From Planctomycetota bacterium (GTDB lineage Bacteria > Planctomycetota > UBA1135 > GCA-002686595), in contig NYUD01000086.1 of assembly GCA_002683825.1 (NCBI GenBank), positions 1 to 64,000 of the forward strand: DNA of 64,000 nt, given 5' to 3'. Under the pieces are notes generated by a model. It made no database searches and was not told where the DNA came from. It saw only the letters and a list, made by a program, of their open reading frames with translations. The position numbers were made by a program, and so were the translations under genes. Positions 42,827 to 51,326 of the stretch are shown one piece after another. Positions within the stretch are counted from its first letter, which is position 1. Every line of letters starts with the position of its first letter.

Positions 42827-43552
42827 TCACGTTACCCGCCGGGGGGCGTCTTCCGGTAGCGATCGCTGGGGCCAGACCCTCCACATCAGCAAGAACCAGA
42901 GCCCGACGAGTCCCAGCAGCACCAGGACGCGTAACGGCCAGGGGGGAAGCAGTTCGATCAGTGTTCCCGGTAAGTCCTGGGGACCGAGGAAGCCGTAGTT
43001 CCAGTCGAAGATCAGGTCGATGGGCAAGATGATGACTGCGTAGGCCACGGTCGCCGCGAAGGCGATGACGGCATCCTTCAGTCGGGGGCGGTAGCCCCGT
43101 ACCCAGACGACGTAGCAGGCGGCTCCGACGAGGGTGGTGTGGTCACCCCAGAACAGCCAGAAGGCGAGGGTTTGGGGCCCCTGGGTCAGGATCGGCGTGA
43201 GGAAGGCCTGGGTCGAGAGCCCGAGGGCCCAGAAGTAGGTGAGGGTTTGCGACCAGCGGGACTCGTTCCACAGCGCGAGCGTGGCCGGTACCACCGCCAG
43301 GTTGCAGAGGTGCAGCGGCAGGCTCCAGTAGGGATCGAAGGAGCGCAACAGGGCCAGGGCGAAGCTCGTGAGGTGGCACACCACCAGCGCCACGGTCCAC
43401 GAGCGGCGTATCCAGAGCTCGCGTGCCGAGCCCGTCCAAGCGCGGCCGAAAAGGCAGAACCCGAGCATCACGGCGCCCGACACCGCGACCGTGACAAGAT
43501 GCTGGACGTCGGCACGCTGGAAGTCTGAGGCGAGTTGCACGTCGAGGTTCAT
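42827..43552 (-). CDS. YwaF/TIGR02206-family integral membrane protein
   Basis: The 241-aa protein has six or seven hydrophobic helices. Motifs such as PLHLCNLAVVPATLAL, YFWALGLSTQAFLTPIL and DHTTLVGAACYVVWV match the TIGR02206 family of uncharacterised membrane proteins (Bacillus YwaF). No enzymatic motif is visible. It is the first gene of a three-gene minus-strand run with mqnB and mqnD, though the family is not known to work in quinone synthesis. It is divergent from recQ with only 24 bp between starts. Confidence 0.82.
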   Translation of the reverse strand: MNLDVQLASDFQRADVQHLVTVAVSGAVMLGFCLFGRAWTGSARELWIRRSWTVALVVCHLTSFALALLRSFDPYWSLPLHLCNLAVVPATLALWNESRWSQTLTYFWALGLSTQAFLTPILTQGPQTLAFWLFWGDHTTLVGAACYVVWVRGYRPRLKDAVIAFAATVAYAVIILPIDLIFDWNYGFLGPQDLPGTLIELLPPWPLRVLVLLGLVGLWFLLMWRVWPQRSLPEDAPRRVT

Positions 43553-43576
43553 TCCCCGCTATGTTTGCGCACTCCC

Positions 43577-45289
43577 ATGGACTTTCCCACCTCAGAAATC
43601 GAACCTTCCGCTTTGCGAGATGTTCTGCAGCGGAACTTCGGCCACGGGGACTTCCATCCACGCCAGAAGGCGGCGATCGAGGCCGTCCTCGCCGGTCGGG
43701 ACACCCTGGTCACCATGCCCACCGGCGCCGGGAAGTCCCTGATCTTTCAGCTTCCGGCCCTCGTCCTGGACGGCCTCACGCTGGTCATCAGCCCCCTGAT
43801 CGCTCTGATGAAGGACCAGGTCGATGGCCTGCGCGGGCGCGGCATTCGCGCGACCTTTGTCAACTCGACCCTGGAGGCTCGCGATCGAAACAAGCGCCTC
43901 GAAGAGGCTGCCGAGGGCAAGGTCGACCTGCTCTTCGTGACGCCGGAACGCTTTCGTTCAGCGCCCTTCCGGGAGAGACTCGCTCGACTCCGCATTGTGC
44001 GTTTGGCCGTCGACGAGGCGCACTGCATCAGCGAGTGGGGGCACGACTTTCGGCCCGACTACTGGAAGCTGGGGGAGTACCGGGCCCTCTTGGGGGATCC
44101 ACCGACGATCGCATTGACGGCGACCGCGACCCCAAGGGTGGCGGCCGACATCGTGCGTGCCCTACGCCTCGAGGATCCATTCCGGGTTCGGACCGGAATC
44201 GAACGTCCCAATCTCTTTCTCGGCAGCTCGAGGGTCTTTCGAGCGGAGGAGAAAATTCCGCACCTGGCAGAGCGCATCCGCGCCATGGACGGTGCCGGTA
44301 TCGTGTACTCCACCTTGATCCGTGACCTCGAGGGGCTGCACGACGAGCTCTTGGCCGTGGGGATCAAGAGCCTGGTCTACCACGGCAAGCTCTCTTCGCG
44401 CGAGCGGCGGGAAATGCAAGGGCGTTTCATGGAGTCCGAGCGAGAGGTGATCCTGGCGACGAATGCCTTCGGCATGGGGGTCGATAAGGCGGACATTCGT
44501 TTTGTCTTGCATGCCCAGATTCCACGGACACTCGAAGCCTGGACACAGGAGGTTGGTCGAGCCGGGCGCGACGGCGCCCCCTCGTTCTGCGAACTGGTCT
44601 ATTTTGAAGAGGACCTCGCGATCCAGCAGAACTTCATCGGCTGGGCGAACCCCTCGCGCGAGTATCTGTTCGGCGTGTACGAGACGCTCGAACGCTGGGG
44701 AGAACGGGTCCAGGCCAAGGATCTCGATGATCTGCGCGACGAGCTGCTGGTGAAGAACCGTGCGGACAATCGGGTTTCGATCTGCCTCAAGTGGTTGGAA
44801 GTCCTCGGCGTCACGCGTGGCGCCTTCGAAACGCACGACCTCGAGCTGGCGTGCCGCCTCGATCCTGCGGAACTACCCGAGTTCGTGGGCAGCGAGGAGA
44901 AGCGCACCGGAGATCTCGAGGGCCTCGCGGAGATGATGCGTTTCGCCAATGGGGACAGCACCTGCCGACGCTTTCAGTTGGCGCGGCACTTCGGTCTGGA
45001 TGAGCCCGGGGAGGACTCGCCGCCGTGCGGGGCCTGTGATGCCTGCGCTGATACGCAAACTTGGATGTCCGGAAAGCTTCAAGCGCGTCCGGCGAAGACG
45101 TTGCAGGTCGAACGCAACGCTGCTTTTCAGCGTGGGGATTGGGTACGTATCGACGGGCGGCATCTGGGCCACGTCGTGAGCGTCGAGGGGGACGGTCGTT
45201 CGATGCGCTTGATCGTGGAGAGTGCCGGAGACTTTCGCCGGCGCAAGGTCGACCCGCGGCGTAGCAAGGTCGAACGCGTCGACAACTGA
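43577..45289 (+). CDS. recQ: RecQ-family ATP-dependent DNA helicase, short form
   Basis: The 570-aa protein has all helicase motifs: Walker A TMPTGAGKS (46-54), SPLIALMKDQVDGL, Walker B DEAH in AVDEAHCISEWGHDFRPDY, LTATATPRV, STLIRDLEGLHDEL, ATNAFGMGVDK and QEVGRAGRDG. A zinc-binding set follows (Cys in TCRRFQLARHFG, then CGACDAC). The usual winged-helix and HRDC domains are missing. The C-terminus is instead a short beta-rich module (FQRGDWVRIDGRHLGHVVSVEGDG) that looks KOW/SH3-like. RecQ unwinds recombination intermediates. The start at ATG 43577 avoids overlap with the divergent gene. Confidence 0.92.
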   Translation: MDFPTSEIEPSALRDVLQRNFGHGDFHPRQKAAIEAVLAGRDTLVTMPTGAGKSLIFQLPALVLDGLTLVISPLIALMKDQVDGLRGRGIRATFVNSTLEARDRNKRLEEAAEGKVDLLFVTPERFRSAPFRERLARLRIVRLAVDEAHCISEWGHDFRPDYWKLGEYRALLGDPPTIALTATATPRVAADIVRALRLEDPFRVRTGIERPNLFLGSSRVFRAEEKIPHLAERIRAMDGAGIVYSTLIRDLEGLHDELLAVGIKSLVYHGKLSSRERREMQGRFMESEREVILATNAFGMGVDKADIRFVLHAQIPRTLEAWTQEVGRAGRDGAPSFCELVYFEEDLAIQQNFIGWANPSREYLFGVYETLERWGERVQAKDLDDLRDELLVKNRADNRVSICLKWLEVLGVTRGAFETHDLELACRLDPAELPEFVGSEEKRTGDLEGLAEMMRFANGDSTCRRFQLARHFGLDEPGEDSPPCGACDACADTQTWMSGKLQARPAKTLQVERNAAFQRGDWVRIDGRHLGHVVSVEGDGRSMRLIVESAGDFRRRKVDPRRSKVERVDN

Positions 45290-45344
45290 TATTCGATGAA
45301 CTCGACGGAATCGTTCAGTTCGAGGATCAGCTCCGTGAGAAGGC

Positions 45345-46364
45345 TCAAACGTGGTGAACCGGCCCGGAGCCCTCGAGCGCGGCCAGGAGGGTGCGCCGCA
45401 CATAGACGGGGACCATTTCGTGACGCCAGTCCGAATCGCCCGGGACGTTGTCCAGCGGGCGACATTGCCGGTAGGCCAGCTCCGCCGCCTCATCGACCCC
45501 TCGTTCGAAGTCCCGAGTGCCCGGGCGTAGGCCCAGCAGGCTCTCCGCGGAGCGCTTGAGGAGGACGGGGCGGGCCTGGAGGGCCACGGCCGCCAGGGAG
45601 GCGTAGGCGACCGTCTCGTCCGCGGCCACATCGAGGCGTGCTGCGACCCCGAAGAGCGGAAAGTCGATCGATCCCCGCTCCCGCAGCTTGCCGTAGGCTC
45701 CACGATGGCCCGGGGCCAGGGCCGGGATGCGGACTGCGGTGAGGATCTCACCCCGAACCTTCTTGTTGTAGATTCCGTCCGCCAGAAAGAGCTCGTGGAT
45801 GGGGATCTCGCGTTGCCCTCCGGTGCCCTCGAAGACGAGCGTCGCCGCCAGGGTCATCAGTGCCGGAGCCGTATCGTTGCTGGCGGCGGCGACGCACTTG
45901 TTTCCGCCGGCGACCACGTGGCACAGAGTGCCGTCCTTCTTCAGACAGAACCCGAGGGCATCGCGCCAGAAGTAGGTCTGGTTGTACCACTGACAACGCG
46001 TGTCCAGCATGACGTTGCCGCCCAGGGTGCCCATTTGCCGCAGCTGCGGACCGGCAACGAGCGAGGCGGCCTGGGCCAGGGCGGGTGCGCCGTCCCGGAC
46101 CTGTTCGCTGGCGGCGACGTCCGACAACGTGCTCATCGCTCCGATCGTCAGTCCTCCCTCTTCGGCCTGCTTGATTCCCCTGAGTTTGCGGATGTTGGCC
46201 AGGGAAACGACGAGTTCCGGGGTGAACAGCTCGTGCTTCATGTTCGGTACGAGGTCCGTACCACCCGCGATCACCAGGGCGTCCTCACCGTGTTGCTCGA
46301 GAAGAGCCACAGCCTCTGCGACGGAGTCCGGTGCAGCCACCTGAAATTTCGGAAGGCGTAGCAT
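45345..46364 (-). CDS. hcrB: Molybdo-hydroxylase FAD subunit with 4Fe-4S insert, HcrB-like
   Basis: The 339-aa protein has the FAD-binding fold of xanthine-dehydrogenase medium subunits: AGGTDLVPNMKHEL and GTLGGNVMLDTRC. It carries an extra cysteine-rich loop with Cys124, Cys140, Cys148 and Cys157 (DTRCQWYNQ, GFCLKK, TLCHV, NKCVAA). This spacing of 16, 8 and 9 residues is the [4Fe-4S] insert described for the beta subunit of 4-hydroxybenzoyl-CoA reductase, which removes a phenolic hydroxyl reductively. It is the last gene of the small-large-FAD operon, 2 bp after the large subunit. Homologues exist with other or unknown substrates, so the exact substrate is inferred. Confidence 0.8.
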   Translation of the reverse strand: MLRLPKFQVAAPDSVAEAVALLEQHGEDALVIAGGTDLVPNMKHELFTPELVVSLANIRKLRGIKQAEEGGLTIGAMSTLSDVAASEQVRDGAPALAQAASLVAGPQLRQMGTLGGNVMLDTRCQWYNQTYFWRDALGFCLKKDGTLCHVVAGGNKCVAAASNDTAPALMTLAATLVFEGTGGQREIPIHELFLADGIYNKKVRGEILTAVRIPALAPGHRGAYGKLRERGSIDFPLFGVAARLDVAADETVAYASLAAVALQARPVLLKRSAESLLGLRPGTRDFERGVDEAAELAYRQCRPLDNVPGDSDWRHEMVPVYVRRTLLAALEGSGPVHHV

Positions 46365-46366
46365 CG

Positions 46367-48721
46367 TCAGGCCCGGACAGGGGCCGGCTCGCCGGTTTTC
46401 GCACGTAGAGCAGTGAGTACCGCTCCAGGCGTGAAGGGCAACTGCTTCAGCCGGATACCGCAGGCATCGAACACCGCATTGGAGATCGCCGGGACCGAGG
46501 GGTGCAGCGGCCCTTCGCCGGCTTCCTTGGCGCCGTAGGGGCCCTCCGGATCGAGGCTCTCCACGATCAAGGCGTGCAGCTCCGGCGTGTCGACCGACGT
46601 CGGGATGCGATAGTCGAGCAACGACGGGCCTGCGTGCAATCCGAAGCGATTGACGTCGTGGCTTTCCAGCAAAGCCTCCGCAATTCCCATGTAGGCGGAT
46701 CCCTCCATCTGTCCCGCGACCAGCATCGGATTGAGCGCGCGACCGCAGTCGTGGGCGATCCAGCAGTTCTCTACGGTGATGCGACCGGTCTCCTCGTCGA
46801 CATCCACTTCGACGACGTGGGCGGTGAAGGAGTAGGCCGGGGAGGCGCCTATCGTTCCTCCACGGTAATCGCCGCCGAGTTCGGGCGTATTGTAGGAGCC
46901 CGTCGCACCGAGCGTATCGAAGCGTTCTTCGGTCAGGTGGAACGCCTCCCGGGTCGAAAGCGTGCGTTCGCGATCCTCCAGGTCAAACACCTCACCCAGG
47001 CCCATCCAGACGCGCGCTGTGGGGACACCCCAGTCCTCGGCAACCGCCTGAACGATCTGCTTGCGCACCTTGCGGCAGGCGTCGATCAGGGCGTTGCCGA
47101 CCATGAAGGTCACACGGCTGGAGTATGCGCCGAGGTCGACCGGGCAGAGGTCTGTGTCCGCCGCGACGACGCGCACGTCTTCGGGGTCGAGGCCGAGCTC
47201 TTCCGCCACGATGATTCGAGCGACCGAATTGGAGCCCTGACCGATGTCGTTGCCTCCGGTGAAGACCGTGACGAGCCCGGAGCGATCCAGCTGGAGTTGC
47301 ACGCCGGCCTGGGGCATGGCGTTGGGATAGACGGCGTAGTTCGTGCCAGAGATGTACATCGAACCCGCCACCCCCAATCCGCGTCCGCGCGGGAGTTTTA
47401 CGCGGCGTTCTTTCCAGCTGGAAGCGCGTTCGACCTCGTCGAGGCATCGCAGAAAGCCGTTGGATGTGATCCTCTGGCCGTTGACCGTCTCGGTGTGTTC
47501 GCCCTGAAAATTCTTGCGGCGCAGCTCGATGGGGTCGATTCCCAGCTTCTCAGCGATCTGATCCAGCTGAACCTCGAAGGCGAAACGCGGCTGGACCGAT
47601 CCGTGACCGCGTTTCGGTCCGCAGGGCGGCTTGTTGGTGAAGACGCGCGTGGAATCGAAGCGATAGGCGGGAAAATCGTAGGGGCCGGTCAAGAGCTGGC
47701 CCGAGTAGTAAGTGGTGATCAACCCGAAGGACGAATAGGATCCGCCGTCGATCAGGATCTTGGCATCGACCGCAGTCAGCCGCCCGTCCTTGCGCGCTCC
47801 GGTCCGGTAGTGCAGGTGCATCGGGTGGCGTCCGCGGTGGGCGTAGAACACCTCTTCGCGCGTCCAGAGGCACTTCACGGGGCGACCGGTGATCATGGCC
47901 AGCTTGGCCACGACGAATTCCAGTGCGAAGGGGTCCGACTTTCCGCCGAAGGCGCCCCCCAGGCACGGTTGGATCACGCGGATCTTCGCTTCGGGGATCT
48001 CGAGCACGTGAGCCAGGGCGCGCTGCACGTAGTGGGTGATCTGGGTCGACGACCAAACCGTCAGTACGCCGTGAGGCGAGTACTGGGCAACGGCGCAGTG
48101 CGGTTCGATTGCAGTGTGTGTCGTGCCGTGGAAGAAGTAGTTGTCGTCGACGACGGCGTCCGCTGCCTCGAGGCCGGCCTCGACATCACCGAATTCGAGT
48201 TTGACATTTTTCGAGACGTTGCCCCGCACCTCCTTTCCGCGGATTTCGTCGTGGATCTGCGGTTCGGACCGTTCGAGGGCGTCGAAGGGGTCGAGGAAAG
48301 CGTGCAGCTGTTCGTACTTGACCTCCAGCAGCTTCAGGGCCGCGTTGGCCGTGTCCTCGTCGATGGCGGCGATAGCGCAAACCTCGTCTCCGGTGAAGCG
48401 GACCTTTTCGGTGGCCAGCGCATTTTCATCCGGTGTCCATGGAATCACGCCGTACTTCTTCGGCAGATCCGCGCCGGTGAGGACCGCGTGGACCCCTTCG
48501 AGTTCGAGCGCCTGGTGCACGTCGATCTCGATGATTCGCGCGTGGGGGTGGGGGCTGCGTAGCATCTTGACGTGCAGCATTCCCGGCAGCTGGATGTCGT
48601 CTGTGTAGATCGCCTGGCCGGTGGCCTTGGCGAGTCCGTCGATCTTGGGATGGGCGCGTCCGACGACCTGAAAGCCCTCCTTCCAGGGTGCATCGGTACC
48701 GTGGTTGTCACGGGCTGCCAT
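46367..48721 (-). CDS. hcrA: Molybdopterin-binding large subunit, HcrA-like
   Basis: The 784-aa subunit begins with the a/b hammerhead domain (VVGRAHPKIDGLAKATGQAIYTDDIQLPGMLHVKMLRSPHPHARI, split here for reading). It then has the molybdenum cofactor domain: GGAFGGKSDPF, GRHPMHLHYRTGA, PPCGPKRGHGSVQ, GGNDIGQGSN, and catalytic Glu733 in GAKEAGEG. The family includes xanthine dehydrogenase, CO dehydrogenase and 4-hydroxybenzoyl-CoA reductase; context with the Cys-rich FAD subunit favours the last. No cofactor maturation (XdhC-type) gene is next to it. The start overlaps the small-subunit stop by 1 nt (TGATG). Confidence 0.85.
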   Translation of the reverse strand: MAARDNHGTDAPWKEGFQVVGRAHPKIDGLAKATGQAIYTDDIQLPGMLHVKMLRSPHPHARIIEIDVHQALELEGVHAVLTGADLPKKYGVIPWTPDENALATEKVRFTGDEVCAIAAIDEDTANAALKLLEVKYEQLHAFLDPFDALERSEPQIHDEIRGKEVRGNVSKNVKLEFGDVEAGLEAADAVVDDNYFFHGTTHTAIEPHCAVAQYSPHGVLTVWSSTQITHYVQRALAHVLEIPEAKIRVIQPCLGGAFGGKSDPFALEFVVAKLAMITGRPVKCLWTREEVFYAHRGRHPMHLHYRTGARKDGRLTAVDAKILIDGGSYSSFGLITTYYSGQLLTGPYDFPAYRFDSTRVFTNKPPCGPKRGHGSVQPRFAFEVQLDQIAEKLGIDPIELRRKNFQGEHTETVNGQRITSNGFLRCLDEVERASSWKERRVKLPRGRGLGVAGSMYISGTNYAVYPNAMPQAGVQLQLDRSGLVTVFTGGNDIGQGSNSVARIIVAEELGLDPEDVRVVAADTDLCPVDLGAYSSRVTFMVGNALIDACRKVRKQIVQAVAEDWGVPTARVWMGLGEVFDLEDRERTLSTREAFHLTEERFDTLGATGSYNTPELGGDYRGGTIGASPAYSFTAHVVEVDVDEETGRITVENCWIAHDCGRALNPMLVAGQMEGSAYMGIAEALLESHDVNRFGLHAGPSLLDYRIPTSVDTPELHALIVESLDPEGPYGAKEAGEGPLHPSVPAISNAVFDACGIRLKQLPFTPGAVLTALRAKTGEPAPVRA

Positions 48722-49299
48722 CAGGTCGGCTCCGCTTTTTCCAAATCCTCGGGGCTCGTGTGGGAGATCTTCCAGGGGTTCTCACCCGGAGACCAGCTTG
48801 GATTTTCCGGTTCGCCGCCGGTCGCTTCTGCGATGGCGAGTTCGATGGCCTGCACGATTTGCGTGTAGCCCGTGCAGCGGCACAGGTTGCCGGCGAGAGC
48901 GTTGCGGATCTCCTGTCGCGAAGGTGTCGGATTCTCGTTCAAGAGCGCTCGTGCCGAGAGGATCATCCCGGGCTGACAAAAACCACACTGCAGTGCGCCA
49001 CAGCGGTGAAAGGCCTCTTGAACCGGATCGGTACCCGCGCCTCCGGCGGAGATTTGGGCCGGCAAGAGCCCCTCGATGGTCGTGACCTCGACCCCTTCGG
49101 CCAGGGCGGCCAGAGTCAGGCATGACAGGACCGGTTTGCCGTCCATGAGGACGGTACAGGCTCCGCAATCACCCTTGTCGCAGCCCTGCTTCGAGCCTAT
49201 CAGGCCCATCCTGTAGCGCAGGACCTCCAGAAGTGTCCAATGTTCGGGAGCCGCCACCTCGAAGGTGTCGCCATTGACGTTCAAGCGCGAGACACGCAT
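48721..49299 (-). CDS. hcrC: [2Fe-2S] small subunit, HcrC-like
   Basis: The 192-aa protein holds two [2Fe-2S] clusters. The plant-ferredoxin type uses Cys40, Cys45, Cys48 and Cys60 (GCDKGDCGACTV), and the C-terminal type uses Cys105, Cys108, Cys140 and Cys142 (CGFCQPGM, LCRCTGY). It passes electrons between the molybdenum centre and FAD. The start is ATG 49299, directly before VSRLNVNGDTFEV; the in-frame extension upstream to 49581 runs through the PLD gene on the other strand and was rejected. The C-terminal 35 residues extend beyond the usual end. It is the first gene of the hydroxylase operon. Confidence 0.92.
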   Translation of the reverse strand: MRVSRLNVNGDTFEVAAPEHWTLLEVLRYRMGLIGSKQGCDKGDCGACTVLMDGKPVLSCLTLAALAEGVEVTTIEGLLPAQISAGGAGTDPVQEAFHRCGALQCGFCQPGMILSARALLNENPTPSRQEIRNALAGNLCRCTGYTQIVQAIELAIAEATGGEPENPSWSPGENPWKISHTSPEDLEKAEPT

Positions 49300-49363
49300 C
49301 GCTAGGATTCTCCACCATGGAGCCAACCCGGACAAGGGAACCAACCCGGACAAGCATCGATCC

Positions 49364-50623
49364 ATGGCGAAAGAGCACGCCAAAGAGGCTCTGAAGGCCC
49401 ATCGGGATGCGGTCGAGGATGCGGTTCGACGCGTGTTTGTACCGCACCTGCGGCGGGCAGGAGGCCGGCGCTTTTGGGCGACGTGGCGCGGTACCTTGCG
49501 TCGGCTGCGTCCCCTCGGGGCCGTCTCCCTCGGCAATCGAATTCGGGTGCTCTCCGATGGTGACGAGGTCTTCGAACGCATGTGGCGCGCAATCGCGTCC
49601 GCGGAGAGGCGGATCGTGATGGAGACCTACACCCTTCAGCCGGACGAGGTGGGAGGACGCATGCTACGGGAGCTCTCCGAGGCGGCGCAGCGGGGCGTGG
49701 AGGTGGACCTGGTCTTCGACGCCTTCGGTTCCTCGGACCTGCCCGATCGTCGCGTTGAAGAGTTGCGAGCGTCGGGTGTGCGAGCGATGGCCTACAACCC
49801 CATACTGCGCTGGCCGTGGTCGGGCCGCCTTTCGCGGCTCGTTCGCAACCACCGCAAGATCCTCGTCGTCGATGAGGACACGGCGTTCTGCGGGGGGATG
49901 AACATCTCGGCGGACTATGCCGGCAAGCGTTTCGGGAATGGGCGCTTTCGCGACACCCACCTGCTGATTCGCGGCCCCAGCGCGGGCGACCTGGCGGAGA
50001 TCACGAGGCATCTGCTGGAGCAGGATCAGCGCAAGAAAAGCGCCGTGCGCATGCCGTTGCTTGCCGAGATCTCGGAAGGGTCGCTCGTTCAGATTCTGGA
50101 GTCCAACATCGGCCGCCATCGTCGTGCCATTCAACGGGCCCTGCGCTGGACCATCCGAGGCAGCCAGGAACGCTGCTATCTCACGAGCCCCTACTTTGTG
50201 CCGCCCCTCCTACTGGTGCGTATCATGACCCGTGCAGCCAGGCGCGGTGTCGACGTGCGTGTCCTGACCACCGGGCGATGCGACGTGCCTATCGTACATG
50301 CAGCGAGCCAACATATGTACGGCCGCCTCCTGCGCGAGGGCGTGCGCATCTACGAGATGACCGAGCGCACGCTTCACTCCAAGACCGTCACGATCGACGG
50401 GGTCTACGCATCGGTGGGATCCTTCAACCTCGACCGCTGGTCGCACCGAAGGAATCTGGAGGTCACCGCCGGCGTGCTCGATCGGCGAATGGCCAGCGAA
50501 CTTGAAGAGCACTTCCAAGAGGACCTCGAGTCTTCCCGCGAGGTTCGCCTGGAGGAATGGAACAAGCGCACGCTCATGGAGCGTGTCGGGCAAGCTCTGG
50601 CGTATCAGTTGATGCGGTTGTGA
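49364..50623 (+). CDS. Phospholipase D-family (cardiolipin synthase-like) protein
   Basis: The 419-aa protein has two HKD motifs: His163-x-Lys165 with Asp170 (NHRKILVVDED) and His338-x-Lys340 with Asp345 (LHSKTVTIDG), each followed by the expected GGMNIS or GSFNLD. RIVMETYTLQPDEVG is the typical first strand. Cardiolipin synthases of this family usually start with two membrane helices, which are missing; a basic amphipathic N-terminus could bind the membrane instead. A 50-bp tail overlap with the convergent amidotransferase gene marks the end. A short near-repeat (CCAACCCGGACAAG twice, 49322-49354) lies just before the start. Confidence 0.88.
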   Translation: MAKEHAKEALKAHRDAVEDAVRRVFVPHLRRAGGRRFWATWRGTLRRLRPLGAVSLGNRIRVLSDGDEVFERMWRAIASAERRIVMETYTLQPDEVGGRMLRELSEAAQRGVEVDLVFDAFGSSDLPDRRVEELRASGVRAMAYNPILRWPWSGRLSRLVRNHRKILVVDEDTAFCGGMNISADYAGKRFGNGRFRDTHLLIRGPSAGDLAEITRHLLEQDQRKKSAVRMPLLAEISEGSLVQILESNIGRHRRAIQRALRWTIRGSQERCYLTSPYFVPPLLLVRIMTRAARRGVDVRVLTTGRCDVPIVHAASQHMYGRLLREGVRIYEMTERTLHSKTVTIDGVYASVGSFNLDRWSHRRNLEVTAGVLDRRMASELEEHFQEDLESSREVRLEEWNKRTLMERVGQALAYQLMRL

Positions 50624-51221
50624 CGGAGGAAGGAGCGTGCTCCGCAGGAACGGATGGCCAGGGCTCAACGAAGTTCCGCAACACCTCGATCCCCCTGCAA
50701 CTTCGAATCGCCTCCGGATGGAACTGCACGCCCTCCAATGGCCACAGGCGGTGGCGTACCCCCATGATTTCACCGAACCCGTCGTGAGCGGTGATCTCGA
50801 GCTCTTCGGGCAAGGAGTCGGGGTCTATCGTCAGGGAGTTGTAGCGTGTCTGGTCGAGGGGGGAGGGCAGGCCTCGAAAGAGGCCGACACCGGAGTGGGT
50901 GATGCGGGTCGTTTGGCCGTGCTTGAGGTGGCGTGAAACCACGAGCCTGGCGCCCAGTTGGACCGCGATCGCCTGGTGCCCGAGGCAGACCCCGAGGATG
51001 GGCAGCGCTCCGGCGAAGGCACGGATGATCTCGAGGCTGGCTCCAGCCGTTTCCGGACGGCCCGGGCCCGGCCCGATCACGATGCGTTGGGGATCGAGGG
51101 CCCGCACGGCACGGGCGTCCAGGGTGGACGCAGGGCGTACGCGGACCTCCTGCCCCATGCCACGGAGGGCTTGGACCAGGTTGAACGTGAACGAATCCCG
51201 GTTGTCGACGATCAGGAGCAC
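50574..51221 (-). CDS. Glutamine amidotransferase, anthranilate/aminodeoxychorismate synthase component II
   Basis: The 215-aa protein is a class I glutamine amidotransferase of the TrpG/PabA kind: LLIVDNRDSFTFNLVQAL, IGPGPGRPETAG, nucleophile Cys79 in GVCLGHQAIA, RYNSLTID and the His168/Glu170 pair in GVQFHPEA. It would supply ammonia to a chorismate-using partner. No TrpE or PabB gene is in the window, so tryptophan and folate roles cannot be told apart. The start is GTG 51221. The last 50 bp overlap the end of the convergent PLD gene, and the C-terminal 20 residues are extra. It is divergent from trkA. Confidence 0.9.
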   Translation of the reverse strand: MLLIVDNRDSFTFNLVQALRGMGQEVRVRPASTLDARAVRALDPQRIVIGPGPGRPETAGASLEIIRAFAGALPILGVCLGHQAIAVQLGARLVVSRHLKHGQTTRITHSGVGLFRGLPSPLDQTRYNSLTIDPDSLPEELEITAHDGFGEIMGVRHRLWPLEGVQFHPEAIRSCRGIEVLRNFVEPWPSVPAEHAPSSVTTASTDTPELARHAP

Positions 51222-51326
51222 GAGGACCGTAGGCTCGCCCTTTTCCCGGCCCACGGCAAGCCCCCTGCCCGTAGCGTGCCTCTCCCGCTTGTTGGAATCG
51301 GTGCTGCCGGCTCCTATCGTGCCCCC

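Noticed and set aside
46502-48562. A 686-codon open frame on the plus strand
   Set aside because: It is antisense to the molybdopterin large subunit, which has full family motifs. Its translation is compositionally odd and matches nothing. Long antisense frames are expected at this GC content.
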